A DNA stretch of 64,000 nucleotides from Cladobotryum mycophilum. Taxonomy: Eukaryota; Ascomycota; Sordariomycetes; Hypocreales; Hypocreaceae. Numbering within the stretch: the stretch's first letter is position 1; every line of letters begins with the position of its first letter. Made by a program: the position numbers and the translations under genes. The notes beneath the pieces were generated by a model that worked only from the letters and a program-made list of their open reading frames with translations, was not told the DNA's origin and did not search any database. The stretch covers positions 4,340,001 to 4,404,000 of the forward strand of contig JAVFKD010000004.1 of the NCBI GenBank assembly GCA_036429605.1, written 5' to 3'. Positions 22,520 to 36,400 of the stretch are shown piece after piece.

Positions 22520-25500
22520 ATCATCACTCACGAGAGCATGATAAAAGACGAGGCGATTACGACAATGGTACAAGCAAACAATATCACGACATCGGCCAAT
22601 CGATCAATATTGGTGGACGTGGGCGCATGGAGTCTCTTGACAGAAGGTGTTGAGAGCTTGGGAGGGAATGGATGCGTAAGGCTGTTTAACGCTCGCTAAA
22701 AGACCTTGGAATTATATATTATCACAACTTTTGTACGAAAAACCTATGAGCCTCAAAAACTGGTGGTGGAAATGAGATTGTTGGCATACAACTACGTCTC
22801 TGGCATGGGGTGCATCTTCTTGAAGTGTTCTGCTGTACCTATACCTATTGTTCCAATATGTGAGATACCGAAGCATTCCCAAGATACATATGTCCAGATA
22901 CATATTGTGACCACCGATTGATTGCGTTAATAGTTGCCTGATATTCTCTGGCCTCATCAACCATAGTAATGGTTGGTTATGCAGTGCCGGTTCGGGTTGA
23001 GGCAGAGTTTCATATCAGGCCGTGCATCGACAACAGCCTCTAGAATCTCGTCTATTATTTCCATTCCCTCCTAATCTTTTGTCACGAAACATTACTTTGA
23101 CCATCAATACAAGGGTTATGACAAGATTCGGCTCATTTTTGTGCTAAAAACACCTTGGGAGTTACTCACCATGGAGGATCATGATGTCAAGACAATTAGG
23201 TCTTTTAATGATCTTGTTGATGCGAAACACACGCGCTTATACTGCAGCATACTATTCGTTTTTACTGAAATTATTTATCTTGTTAACTTTGGAAGCCAGC
23301 TGCCTGCTCCAGCTTAACTCTGCCTTTAGAAAAAGAAGCATCACTCCCTCAAAATACGTGTCTAGCTTTTCAGCCTTTCAACGCCAACAGACATAGCAAT
23401 GAGAGGCTTCTATAGACGCGTATCAAATACCCTATTCACCGGCACATTGAATTCAAAGCGTAATTCTCTGTTCGAATATTCGATTCGATGCGATGCGATG
23501 TGCAAGCAAGAACGTTCGTGGACGCGCTTTTCTCAAAGTCCAGCTGTATGAAGAGCATACCCCTTCTCCTCACGCCTAAATAACCGCGTCACAGGTTGCA
23601 ACATTATGTTTGGATAGACGGTATTCGCATCAACAGGAAAAGAAAAATACAGGACGATAGTATAGATCACCCTGATGGGCGGGACTATATTTGAAAGCCA
23701 ATGCGACTGTCTTGTGGCTGTGGTCCGAGAGGAGGCATTCGAGAAATTTCATCCACGTAACGATGCTATGATGGTGAAACCAAGAGTATTGGCTGCTAAT
23801 AGAAGTTTACATACATTATATAGAGTAGAACTTATTAACCCTGAATCTTGAACAGAGCGCTTCCCATTAGTATTTCTTAGAGACTCGTGGTCTAGCGCTG
23901 CGAAGCCTTCTGGTGGTTCCTATTTGAAGGATGATGGCTTCAGCGCTCCTAGGCTTACTAAGAGGGTTTACTACCTAAAGTCATTGGTTTAAATATGAAG
24001 GCTATTAGGATCTATTCCCATTAGCTACACTGGATACTACATCAGCAACATGATCTCTCACACACAGGCACAACACCCTCTCTTCTCAGCTCCAACGCAT
24101 ATCTAGACACGACACTCTCTGCAAAAAATGTGCTCAACCTCAGTGTCGGATGAGAAATTAACAGTAAATAACATCCCATCGGTTTCTGTCAGTGCGTCTC
24201 TGTGGTTATCAGTAAATATGATGCAATAAAAGCATGGATAGCCCCTGAAGCGTAATTTGTTGGTGAATCAAGATGACAGCACTGCGGGTGCCAAAATGAT
24301 TAAATACTTGCAACACCCACAAGATGAGCTGGTTGAAATCTGATAAATCCCCCTTTCCATCTTCCTCCCAGAGCCCGGTGGCTTGAGCGCTGAGGAGAAC
24401 CTAGGATACCTTTCCAAACAGCAAACGAAATTGACCGATCACGCTCAATTGACTTTTCAACGTCCATGGAATTTAGAATGATTGTAGAAACTAGTAACAA
24501 CTGCGGCTAGTTTCACGCTGGGAAAGCCTCTGGAAAGCGATTTGAAAGCCGCGGATAGCCATCAGCAATGCCAAACTGTCGTCGGTCGAAAGATTTAAGC
24601 TTCTCATTCCGTTCGGTTTACCCATTTGGCGCAACGGGTTTGCATGGGGTCCTGCATGGATCTGACATACATGTTCCACTTTTATTCGCACAGGATGTTG
24701 CAGCCCGCTCCAGAGGTCATTGGGAGAACCCCCTGGTAGGGGATGGGGATGAATACCCGAACAGAGCGGGCGCGACTTGGGAGCAAGGACTTTTAGGAGC
24801 TTGGCTAAAGACGCAATACGCTACCAATAGGTAACTTGATACCCAGAAATGGTTGATGAACAGCTAGCACTCGAGCACGGAACATAAAGAGTGGCAGGCA
24901 GTCAGCTTGCGCAAAATTCTAAACGCTGTCAAATTTGCTAACTGGGTGAAGAAGACAGCACAGCACGTCCACCTTTTCTTCCATGCAAGCCCGGGCTAAA
25001 GGGACTCGAGAGTATTCTCACCAGAGCACACTCCGTAAAGACACGTAGGGAAACGTCCAAAACGGGGTAATTGCCGAAGCGGTGCCACCCCTTCGGTGAA
25101 TTACGCCAAGGTGCATTTTTGGGAGGGCGGGCTTGACAGAGGCTTGGGTGGGACTTCCCCATGAGACCGGTCACCCTGGCACGCGAAGCACCGGCCAAAG
25201 GGTTAAACGGCGATGAAATCAGGGTCCTTGTGTCACGGTCCAGTACCTTATGCCATATCACCCCATATTGTCCCACCACCGCAACGTACATGGCTTGACG
25301 AATGGGGATGTGGGTAGCCACAAGTCTTGGCGACATGGTTCGAATGTCAGATTGCGGAATTATAGTTGAGGTGTCAGATTTTGGTGATGCGGATGAGCTG
25401 GGGGTTATGGATTGAACGAGCCCTTCCCTTTACATCATTGGTGTATGAAAGGAAAAACGTGCTATCTTGCCATAGAGTCCTGGGGGATTCTGGAACATGG

Positions 25501-27216
25501 ATGTCTTACTGAAAGATGAAGATAAGGGAGAGAGAGCGAAGGAAGAGAAGGGTGAGAGGGGGCTGTGAAGATGAGGCGTTGAGAGAAGGGGAAAGTAAGG
25601 AGAGCAGTTCGATTACTGGAGAATTATATCACGCAAAACTGATTACAGACCGATTATTAATATTCGGAGCAAATGCCGAGTGTGATGGCGTGTCCAAATT
25701 TACGCATCCCTCCACAGATGCCAAAAATCAGTTTCCCATATTGATGTTTTTGACTACCGTCGGGAAAAGGTGCCGCTGACTTAACCCGTCGGAATGCTCA
25801 AACGTCCATGATATCGTAATACTGCACTGCATTGCACTACACTGCAAAGTGAAACCCCAGCCCCTCCCTCTCCACTCATCTCAGCAGCAGTGCAGGATCA
25901 GAATGACTGTGAGGCAGATTGATTGAAGTAAATGAAAAGCACGTGTCAACTATGTTCGATTCTTAGGGGAGCCCTGATTAGGCCAGCAAGTAAGCTGGAA
26001 TCGTATGATGTTCTACTTGTAGGAAAGTGGTGGTCCCCCTCCCTGTTTGCCTGGTCTCCTGTCTAGGTACCTTTGACCTATTCTAGACATATTTATATAT
26101 TACTACCTAGTAGGTATTTCTCTCCCATTGGCCGCTGGTCCACACTTATAAGAGCAAGGGGGAGATAGTCCACACAGTGCATCTCCTATCTACTAGGGTC
26201 TGAAAGGCTCAGACTACATTCCAAGTAACTGGTCACTTCTTTTCTTCATTCCCCATTAACCGCGGCCATCGCTTAAGACTTTCGCTTAAGCGCGCATTGC
26301 ACTTATTGCCACATCAAGTTAGAATCTCACCTCTTGCCCGGTATTCTAACCTCATCAAGTAAGCTGACAGATCATATTGACAAGGTGGTACCTAGACTTG
26401 ATGTTGTTCTAGAGCAAGTACTCCGGACTTGATGTATCCATGGATGTAAGCAAGGGAGGGAGGGAGGGGGCTCGTTGGGACCAGACCCTTAAGATCGGTG
26501 CGTCCCCTAAGGGGAAGATCAAGCGGGATACCAAGTGTTGACAACCCCATGTAGGTAGATCTCGACCGTTATACTCGGTATAGACGACATATGCACCCAC
26601 CCTTAATTGACTTGATAACTAAGCTATTGACCTGTTCAAGGAAGTGCAAGCTCCCTGTCTGAGGGTGGGGGGGGTGGCTGATATGCACTCCAAACAGAGG
26701 AGGTGGCTCGTAGATCCAGCTCCCTAAGAATAAGGTCGTCAAGTTGTTGGGCTGCATTCCTATTCTTCCAATGCTCTTCCAAATACCACCGTATTTCTGT
26801 ATCCTTGCCTCTCAAGTTCTGTCAATATCTCCTCAAGGTTAAAGCACATACGTAATCACGTAACCTATACGCCTCATTGTCGTGATAATATGCCAGTGGC
26901 TTATGAATACAGTTGGTAAAGGTGTGAGTAATAATGCAGTACCCGTTGAAATCTCCTAATTGAGCTACGTTTTATCAATATTTTAACCGACTTCAAGGTA
27001 AATCAAGTTTCACTGTCGAGACACGGGAACGAACACTCATTATTACTGCCTCTCTTGAACATCATTTGCTTGCGTTCTTATTTCAGTATAACCAGCTGTT
27101 TACTTGTAAAATCAAATTACTGAATCTAAAATGTTGATTCGTTCATTAAACATAATAATCACTTGGTATTCCTTTTGAATCAATCTTCAGGCCAAGTTCT
27201 CGACTGCCATGTCGTG
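22520..27216. other. 4.7-kb gene desert
   Basis: Almost 5 kb without a supportable gene. The longest frame (24938-25336 minus, 132 residues) has no motif, an unlikely composition and no splice partners. ACCTAG/CTAGGT palindromic words occur at 26070-26115. Composition is ordinary rather than extremely AT-rich, so it does not look like a heavily mutated repeat. It separates the surface-protein region from the biosynthetic locus. Confidence 0.4.
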
Positions 27217-28813
27217 TTATTTCCCATGTGTTTCGCCAATCTCGCTAAGCAAGCCAGCAATAGGTTTGTCTCGGTTTTCGACTCGAGTCAACCATGATAT
27301 TGTTGTCTCAATGTCCCCAGCGAACCCGCGGGCCCTGTCACGAGAGAAGTTTGCCCCATCCCACCGTAATCGAAGCGCGTAAGATGTGCCCTCATCCTCC
27401 ATCCACCCGACGACGACGAGTCCGACGGTGCATCGAATGCTCATTTGTAAAACGCCGATTTGCTCGTATCCGTCAGAGTACGCAGGCGACCAGACGAAAA
27501 ACTGGGCACGGTGTGCGTCTATAATTAAATCGCCCGATTTATCGTTTTGCCCGTTTAGGTTGTCAATGATGTGGCGGATTGGGGCGTGTTCGTGCCGCAA
27601 AAGCTCGAGCTGATTAGCCTGCATGCGACGTAGGAATTGGGCAGCTGATTCGCCATGGGGAATCTCAATCAGATCGCATACGCCCTGCATTGTCGGCCCG
27701 TATAGATTGGTGAGCTCGGCGGTTGTCGTCTGCGCCCTTTGTACTGCCGAACCGAAAGACCGGAGCGGCGTTCGCCCATCCGTAACGCTGCTGAAAATGG
27801 CGTGTGTGTGGCCCGTACGATGGACATTTACAAGTGCAATGGCAGCCTTGAGTACCGTGTCGGGGGTTATGTCGGCGTTCCTTGCAATCTCTTTGAGACT
27901 CGGGAGACCTGGGGCGTTGAATTTGTAATAGAGGCCGACTGTATCGGTAGCTGGCTCGCGTGCTAAAGGAGCGGGTGGGTATAACGCCCATCTATGAAGA
28001 TGTAGGCTGGACAAGCGTCGGGTGTGAAAGTCGACTGATTCACTTGCGGTAGCTGAGTTGCGCACCGAATGGAATGCATCGGCCCAATCCTTGTAGTCAT
28101 TATGCCGATGTAGCTCCTCCAGTGGGCGTGAGAGAGACCTCTCAATGTCATCGTAGAATAACGGAAGTGATAGAGAATCATGTACGAGATGGTGCACTGA
28201 AAGGGGAATATCAGTATACGGTTAGTCCTGGATATGAGCCACCACTCACGGTAAAAGACCATGGCTGCTGAATTGGATTCCTCGACGTGCACGATTAGGC
28301 AATGGAATAGTGGCCCTGGTAACTTGGCTTTGTCCGGATAAGGATAGTCAATGCTCAAGCTTAGGAGGTCGGCGTTGCTTTGCACTGAGCCGCCGTCGAC
28401 GATGCAAATATCCCATAGCTTCGGACTTGGTTTGAGTGTGACATAATGGAGGTCCTTCGACTCGTCGGCGACACACAAGGCAGTGAATATCGTATTATTG
28501 GACAAGGTCTTTTCGATGGCGGTGCGGAAATCCTATGAGAGCACACACACACACACACACACAAGATTAGATGAAAAACGAAACGGTGTAAGACGTCTTG
28601 ACGTACCTTTACACTGGCTCCATTAGACGTAAGAGCTATGCCGAAATTCCAAGAGTCGAATATACCAGACGAAACGAGTAGTTGCATGTAATCGGGAGCT
28701 GGAAAGATGTCCTTCACGTCGTTTGACTGACTGAGGCCTCTGGCCTGCAGTACCTTCGAAATCTCATCCTCCAACGTTGAAGACTGGCTGCGTAGCTTGG
28801 GTATGGCGCTCAT
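27217..28813 (-). CDS. Stand-alone NRPS-type condensation-domain protein, 489 aa
   Basis: Three exons, 28813-28607, 28532-28250 and 28196-27217, give 489 residues with the frame kept. The product is essentially one condensation/acyltransferase domain. It opens with a DIFPAPDYMQ segment, carries the catalytic HHxxxD motif as HHLVHDS (about residue 119, across the second splice junction), and continues with the LNGQNDKSGDL latch-like region and a C-terminal half typical of the fold. The usual Gly after the motif Asp is Ser. No adenylation or carrier domain is attached. Such free-standing domains form an ester or amide bond using an acyl chain from a carrier protein. The gene is head to head with the HR-PKS at 30435, so the natural inference is that it releases or transfers the PKS product. 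Intron 1 contains a CA/TG microsatellite. Confidence 0.85.
28542..28563. repeat. CA dinucleotide microsatellite in intron 1 of the condensation gene
   Basis: About eleven CA units (TG on the coding strand) lie immediately upstream of the 3' splice site of intron 1. Confidence 0.85.
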
Positions 28814-30434
28814 TGCTGTTCATTCGTCGACCAAGGAGTTAATTCAAGGTAGATTGTATGACCGGGAAGCAACAGGTGGTATAGCCAGCACATCATACAT
28901 AGTTTACGAACCAGTGCCAGTGCCAACTCACCAAATAGAGCTATCAAACTGCCCGAATTCCGTCGTCGTGCCAAGGGGGTGTGAATGCGTACCCCGGCGG
29001 CGAATTATCCCAGTAATTTGCCCGAGGTGGTCGATTTATGCAATGGCCAGTCCAAAAAAACCTCTAACCCTGTGATTGATTGATGGATGGTGTGGTGTGG
29101 TGAGACATGCTTACGTATGGATTATGCCATACATGGCAACATCCAGATATGGAAATAACCCTCACAAGTGAGTGAGTGGCGTGTGGCGTGTGGCGTGTAT
29201 GTGTGTGTGAAGGCCGTCCAGGATCTTTGAGCTGACAGCGGCCCGCTCCGATAACCGTCCCACAATTTGGCAAATCTCGGATTCGCGGCATACAACCTTG
29301 TCTCAGTCACAGCCGTCAGTGGCTTAACTGATATTGCTTGCGGTAGCAATACATTGCTTACGTTTTTCACTTGTTCTTGATTAGTTTGCTTAGTTTCATA
29401 TCGTCGTCTTCGGGGTTCCGGCTCCGTCACTCTCAACACTCCCCGTTCTTCCCCCTAGGTGCTTCATGGAGGGATATGGTGGGATGAAGACATAGAGGGA
29501 TGGAGGGGGGACTTCATGCATGGGTAGTACACCTGGCAATTTCCTATTTACGTGCGGCTGATCATCTATGCCTTATTTGTCTTAGCATTCGTCCGAACGT
29601 CTAGTCTCCGGGTATATTTAATCTTTGAGATATGCCCGGATAGAACCCTGGCATACCTACGGGTTATCTCCCAACAGGGTAAACACTGTGGTGTCATCCA
29701 TGGGAGACAACGTCTCTATTCCTTTATCTGTACATAGTTGACATTCGTAGGATTCCATATCTCAAAGTAGGCCCGTTGGATCTCAACATCAGGGGTTTCG
29801 TGTGTCTTGTAGCAGGGATTTCCTATCTTACAATAGGATTTGATATCTCACATCGAGGTCTCATATATCACATCAGGTCTTAATTATTTCGTAACAGGGT
29901 TTCGCGTATAACATCGGGGTTGTATATCTTTTCAGCAGGGTCGTATACCCCATAGCAGGGTTCCATACCCCAAAACAGCGTTCCAGATCTTCAAGCATTG
30001 TTCCACCAAACTCCGTTCCACAGACTCCGTCCCATGGAAATCATTCCCGCGAGACGTCTTTCCGTGAGACGCCTTTCTGCAAAGCCGCTTCACAAGCCTT
30101 CATTCCAAATCCTACAACAGAGACTCAACAACACTATGTCAGCATATCTACGGCGGTCGTCGATCCATGCCCTGATGCAATTCGACGCTCCACGTCAGCC
30201 TCCGATATCGAGACTCTATTGGTGATGAGAGAATTGATGTGACAAGCTAAGCAAGTGTACACCGCTATAGATAGAAAATATGTGAAGTTAAGTTCCTTCA
30301 TGTATAAAGAGATTGAATAGGCCAAGATCAATGTTACCAAAAGTCATCACACAATCATTTTTTCATCATCATTCTCATAGACTTTATAGACACGACGTTA
30401 CGATTAGAATAACAACCCACTACAAGCAATAATC
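28814..30434. promoter_or_regulatory. Shared divergent promoter region of the condensation gene and HR-PKS
   Basis: A 1.6-kb intergenic region between two divergently transcribed biosynthetic genes. It contains G/T-rich reiterations (GTGTGGCGTGTGGCG around 29175-29200), a degenerate tandem repeat at 29749-30020, and CAAC/TCATCATC-rich leader sequence just before the PKS ATG. I cannot assign a specific transcription-factor site. The head-to-head arrangement suggests co-regulation. Confidence 0.5.
29749..30020 (+). repeat. Degenerate ~20-bp tandem repeat array
   Basis: Roughly a dozen imperfect units of 19-22 bp follow one another, each resembling AGGGTTCCATATCTCAAACA. Examples start at GATTCCATATCTC, GGATTTCCTATCTTAC, GGTCTCATATATCACATC, GGGTTGTATATC and GGGTTCCATACCCC. 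Units are diverged but keep the phase of the GGGTT and the YCTCA blocks. The array ends 0.4 kb before the PKS start codon. Confidence 0.7.
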
Positions 30435-33400
30435 ATGGCTTCCCAACAGTCATATCACGATGAGCCCTTGGCAATCATTGGATTGTCTTGCAGGTTCGGT
30501 GGAGAAGCAGACTCTACCGAGAACTTCCTCAAGGTCCTTCATGAGGCCAGATCGGTTTACGGACCCATCCCCAGCGACAGATTCGACGCAAACTTTTATT
30601 ATCACCCAGATCAGAACCATATTGGAACTGCCTTTTCAAAGGGCGGCTATTATCTTGCTGATCACCCGGCCAAGTTCGACTCGGCCTTCTTCTCATTGCC
30701 TTCTCAGGATGTGCTGGCCATGGATCCTCAGCAGAAATTGCTCCTCGAGAACTCATATCACGCCCTAGAAAACGGTATGTTGAAATATCTCTCACTTGAA
30801 GCATGCATGTCTGCGACAGAATACTAATGGAAACTGGACACAGCTGGCCTTAAGCTGCCGGACATCAGGGGCTCAAACACGTCTGTCTTCGTGGGAAGCT
30901 CAGCCAATGACCACATCGCATTAGCCCATGGGGATCTCCTCCTGGCTATGAAACACAAATCCACCGGTACAGCCTTTTCGCTGCTTTCCAACAGAATAAG
31001 CTGGCTGTATGACTTGCGTGGAACAAGTCAGACCATTGACACTGCTTGCTCAAGCAGTATGGTCGCCTTCCACTTGGCATGCAGTGATATTCGCCTTGGA
31101 CATTCAAACATGGTGAGTATGAACGAGAAGCCACGACTAATTGCATTTACTGACTTTGAGGACCAAAGGCAATTGTCAGCGGTATCAATATCGTTGAGCA
31201 TCCTGCATCTGTTGTTAGTTTGTCCGGTATCGGAGTCTTGTCTCCTGACGGACAGTGCTTCAGCTACGACGAGAAAGGAAACGGCTACGGCAGAGGAGAG
31301 GGTGTTGGCACAGTTATCATCAAGCCCCTGGGGGATGCATTGAGAGATGGTAACCGAATTCGCGCCGTCGTTCGAGCCACTGGCTCAAATCAGGACGGCA
31401 AGACTACGGGCATTACCCTCCCTAACCACTTGGCCCAGCAAAAGCTGATTGAGGACTGCTATGCCTCAGCCAACATTGACCCCAATGTCACCAGCTACAT
31501 CGAGGCCCACGGCACCGGTACCCCTGTCGGTGATCCTTTGGAGATGAAGGGCATCACATCGGCGCTGGCAGCCGCTGATCGCAAAACTCCACTCTATGTG
31601 GGCTCAGTAAAGTCAGTTGTTGGCCATCTTGAGGGAGGTGCGGGTCTTGCTGGCCTCATCTCTGCGACGCTTGCAGTAGAAAGTGGAACAATCCCCCCGT
31701 GGCACACTTTGAGAATCTTAACAAGGATATCCCGAGACGACCCGACTTGATCATTGCCAAGAAGCCAACTCCTTGGCCAAGAGATGACATACGCCGCGCA
31801 TCCATCAACTCTTTCGGCTATGGAGGTACAAATGCCCACGCCATCATTGATGACATTGGCAGCTTCTTGCGAACACACCCCGAATACTTGCAAGAAGCGC
31901 TACCGAAGAGCGAGGCTTCCAATCTCCCAGCCGGCCTGAACTCCGTCTACGCTATTTCCGGTTACGACGAACAGGGTATTCAGCGCAACGCCGATAAGTT
32001 GCTCACACACCTCAAGTCTGTTTCCTTCGACAAGCCAGAAGAAGAGACCCTGTTCCTTTCCAGACTCCAGAACACTCTCAACAATCGCCGACAAGCTTTC
32101 AACTGGAGGAGCTTTGTGGTCGCGCCCAACCTGGATGGACTGCGCCAATCCCTCGAAGCCAAGCTTACCACCTCCAAGATATGGAACAACCCACACAAGT
32201 TCCGATTCGTTTTCACCGGTCAGGGTGCGGGTTGGACCGGCATGGGTCGCGATCTCTTGGTGTACCCCATTTTCAGGCAAAGAATGGATGAGGCATCCGT
32301 TTACCTGCAGGGGCTGGGAGCTCAGTGGCACATGACGGATGTCATCTCTCTCAAGGCTGAGCTCGATGACTACAATGAGCCTACCTACGCCCAGACAGCC
32401 TCCGTCACTGTTCAGGTCGCCTTGGTTGACCTCATCCGAAGCTGGGGGCTGACTCCATCATCAGTGGTCGGACACTCGTCTGGTGAAATCCCAGCAGCCT
32501 ACTGCGCTGGTAAGATCAGCAGACAGGCAGCCTGGAAGATTGCCTACTCCAAGGGATTGGCCGTCAGAAAGGTTCTCGGCAAGGAGGGTGGCATGATGGC
32601 CGCTGCCATGAGCGAAGATGCGGCCAACGCCGTGCTCTCCAAGGTCAAGCTGTCCAAGGAGGACAGCGTCATGGTAGGCTGCATCAACAGCCCGAAGAGT
32701 GTCACCTTTACGGGAAATAAGGCAGACATTGCCGTTTTGAAGGCGGCCCTTGATGAAGAGGACATCATGGCCAAGGTTTTGCCAGTCAAGGTGGCATATC
32801 ACTCCACCGACATGAATGAGGCTGGTCCAGTCTATCACTCTCTCTTGGGTAGTCTCGAGGGTGGAGATAAGCTGGAGAGCGCTGAAGAAATCATCATGGT
32901 ATCTTCAGTTACAGGCCTGCCAGTGACAACTGAGCAAGTTCTGAACCCCGCATACTGGGTGGAGAACTTGGTCTCCCCTGTCCGCTTCTCACAGGCCCTC
33001 TCCTACTCACTCACTATGGGTGCCAGTGATGCAAAGGTTGATAAGGCCGGCATCCTGACCGCAACTGAGACTGAAACCATCATCGAGATTGGACCCCACT
33101 CAGCCTTGAAGGCTCCCATCACCGAGACCCTGGCCGAAGTGACGAGCAACAAGACATACCAGTACCGCAGCTTCCTGCGACGTGGCGAGAGCAGCAGGGC
33201 TACATTGTTAGATACTGTTGGTCTGTTGCATACCCAAGGCTTCCAACTGGACCTTGATTTGATCAACGAGACAGTTCAGACCTTCAAGGCTCCTCTGGAG
33301 ATTCCTGCCTATGCCTTTGACCACTCAGCGTCTCACCGTGCGACTTCAAGGACCATTGAGGCGCTCAAGTTCCCCGCATACGGGCGGCATGAGCTTTTGG

Positions 33401-36400
33401 GAGTACCCGTCTCTGACGCCAACTCCTTCGAGCAGCGATGGCGCAACATCATCAGGGTGAACGAGATCCCCTGGCTCGCGACCAACATCATGAATGGCAA
33501 AGTCATGTTCCCAGGTGTTGGTTACATCCTGATGGCTGCTGAGGCTGCCTTGCAACGTTCCAAGGATGCCACCGACATTATCGGCATCAAGTATCGCAAC
33601 ATCTCCTTCAGGGCATCCCTTCTTGTCCCCGACCCCGAGGGTGTTGAAATGATCCTCTCCCTTCAGCCAGAGTCTGTCAACTCGGATGACTGGCTTGTAT
33701 TCCGCATCATATCATATGATGAGGCTGAATCCACTTGGGTGGAGCACTGCGTTGGCCACGTCTCTCTGGAGAAGCAGCGTGAATCGGGTGCTTCTGAGAG
33801 ACAGCTGGACGTCAATGCCCTGCAGAAGATCCGCGAAGAGAAGAAGTTCTCCAACAAGCTCACTGTTGAGGGCGTGTACAAGGATTTTGAGTCTGCAGGC
33901 ATGACCTTTGGCGACATTCTGCGAAACATTCACAGTGTTGATCTTTCAGAGGACACCAACTCATGTGTTAGCACCACCAAGGTCCCGGAGATTCCCAAGA
34001 CTGCCCACGACCACTATATTCTCCACCCATGCGTCCTTGAGAGCATGTTCCACACCCTCTTGACTATTTGCGGTCCGGATAAGAGATACAAGAACCCCTC
34101 TCTGGTTGCGACCGGCATCAAGGAGTGCTGGATCTCAACCCAGGTTGACAGCTATCAGGACGCGGTCCACGACTGCTTCGCAACCACGGAGCGACAGTCT
34201 GCCACTGTTTGGAGATCTAGCCTCGTTGCCCACAGCGCAAACACAAAGGAGCCTCAGGTTTTGATTCAGGGAGTCGACCTCATCGCCCTGCCTACCAGCT
34301 CGGATAACGCCACAGAGAAGGGCAAGTTCTACGACCTCAAGTGGGAGCCCGATGTCAAGCTTCTGAGTTCCATCGACACACTCACTATCCTTCCGGCAAA
34401 GACCGGTGCTCCCAAGGACCTCTCCCTGGAGGAATACCGGGATTTCCAGCTTGTCGCTTCGGTCTTCGTGCTTGATACTTTGGACTACCTGCGTACCACA
34501 GAGCTGTCTGCTCAGCCAGTGCAAATTCAGACCTTCATCAGCTGGATGGAAAAGCAACAACAGCTCATCTCTGCTGACAAGGTCCAGCTGGTTTCGAAAT
34601 CCGAGGTTGACCGCATCCGCAGCTCACCTGAACTGAAGCAAGGCCTTGTGGACAAGGTCTCCGCACGAAGCCGTCGTGGCGAGCTCCTCACTCGCATTGG
34701 CGCCCGCGTTGCTTCTATCCTGGAGCAAAAAGAAGACACTCTGCAGCTCATGTTCAGCACAGAAGGCTTCATGCACAAGGTTCACGATGAGAACTTGCCT
34801 ACCAGCGTCACATCCCGCGTGGCCACATACTTCAAGTACCTCTGGCACAATCTCCCAGAGATCAAGGTCCTCGAAATCGGTGCTGGATCAGGTAGTGCCA
34901 CAGGCGTCTTCTTCGAGACTCTAACCCAAATTTTGGAGGACGAGCAGTTCCCCAGAGAGACTCTCACGTCTGGTGTTACCTATCACTTCACTGACTTGTC
35001 ATCTGCATCATTTGAGGACGCTGAGAAGCGATTCAGGAAGTGGTCTGATGTTTTGCAATTCAAGACCCTCGACATCGAGCGTGACCCTGCAGAGCAAGGC
35101 ATCGAGCTCGAGTCTTATGACTTGATCATCGCATCAAACGTCTTGCACGCGACAAAGGATATCGCAGCATCCTTGAAGAATGTCAAGTCCTTGCTGAAGC
35201 AGGGCGGAGACTTGTTCATCCTGGAGAACGCCAGACCTGACTTCATTTTCTCATCAGTGGCTCTTGGAGCACTGCCCTCGTGGTGGCGGGGAACCGAGGA
35301 CTTCCGCCGGGAAAGCCCGCTGCTGGATGATTCAGAGTGGCAGAACCAGCTGAAGCTCGCTGGCTTCGAACCCAGAATCCACATCAAGGACTCGGAGTAC
35401 GATGGCGCTCATGAAATTTCTGCCTTTGTTGCTAATACCCGAACCCCCTCTGGAGCTGGGACAGCTTACGACGGCACTATTGTCTACTTTGAGCAAAGCG
35501 ATGCCAGCACCAACGTCGCAAAGAGTCTGCAGAAGCAATTCCAGGAGAAGAGCCAGTGGACAGCATCTCTTGTCGACTTCAAGCAGCTCACTGCTGAAAT
35601 TGTCAAGGCTTCGGGTGCTGTTATCCTGGTGGGCTTGCAAGCTCTCGACCTTTCCAGGGTGACTCCTCAGGAGTTTGACATCATCCAGCAGTTGCTCAAC
35701 ACAGCTGAAAAGACTCTCTGGGTTACTGGCGATCCCCGGGAGCTCCCCAAGGACGCCATGGTCCACGGTATGCTGAGATCCGTCAGGTGGGAGCAGCATG
35801 ACGATTCCACAAACATCGTCTCTTTCGGCCTTGGGGACTCATTCACCGAGACGGAGTACTTGGCCGGAGAGATTCTCCGGGTTGCTCGCGAAGCATTCGA
35901 GCAAGGAGGACTCATTCCCCGAAATGCCGAGCTCATGCTCAAGGACGGGGCCCTCCTCGCGGGCCGACTCCAACCTTCCAACTCTGTCAACACTCTCCTC
36001 AACTCAACCGATGAGTACTTTGTCCAGAACCTCCCTCTTGGTTCCGTTCAGGAGCCTCTGAAGTTGACGTCCTACGAATCTACCCCCATCAACAGATTCG
36101 GCTTCGTTGCCAGTGAGAAGTCGGTCGAGCTTGCGGCGCACGAGATCCGCATCGAGGTTCAAGCCATTCACCTTACTCACCAAGAGCTCATCGGTATGAA
36201 CGAGCTTGTCCCCGGAACCGAAGTCGGCAAGGATGGTGTTGGTATCGTGAGGGCTGTCGGATCAGCCGTGAAGCATATTCGCGCTGGTGATTCCGTCATG
36301 TTCATCAGCAACTCTAGCCAGAACGGTACTTTCGGTACCTACTTCACTGGCGATGAGCGATCCGTCCTCAAGGTCCCTTCGTCCATGTCTGCCAACCAGG

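Noticed and set aside
24938..25336. 132-residue minus-strand frame in the gene desert
   Set aside because: No domain, odd composition, no signal peptide and no adjoining exons; other frames here are similarly open by chance.
29749..30020. CRISPR-like array
   Set aside because: Repeats are contiguous and degenerate without spacers, in a eukaryotic genome.
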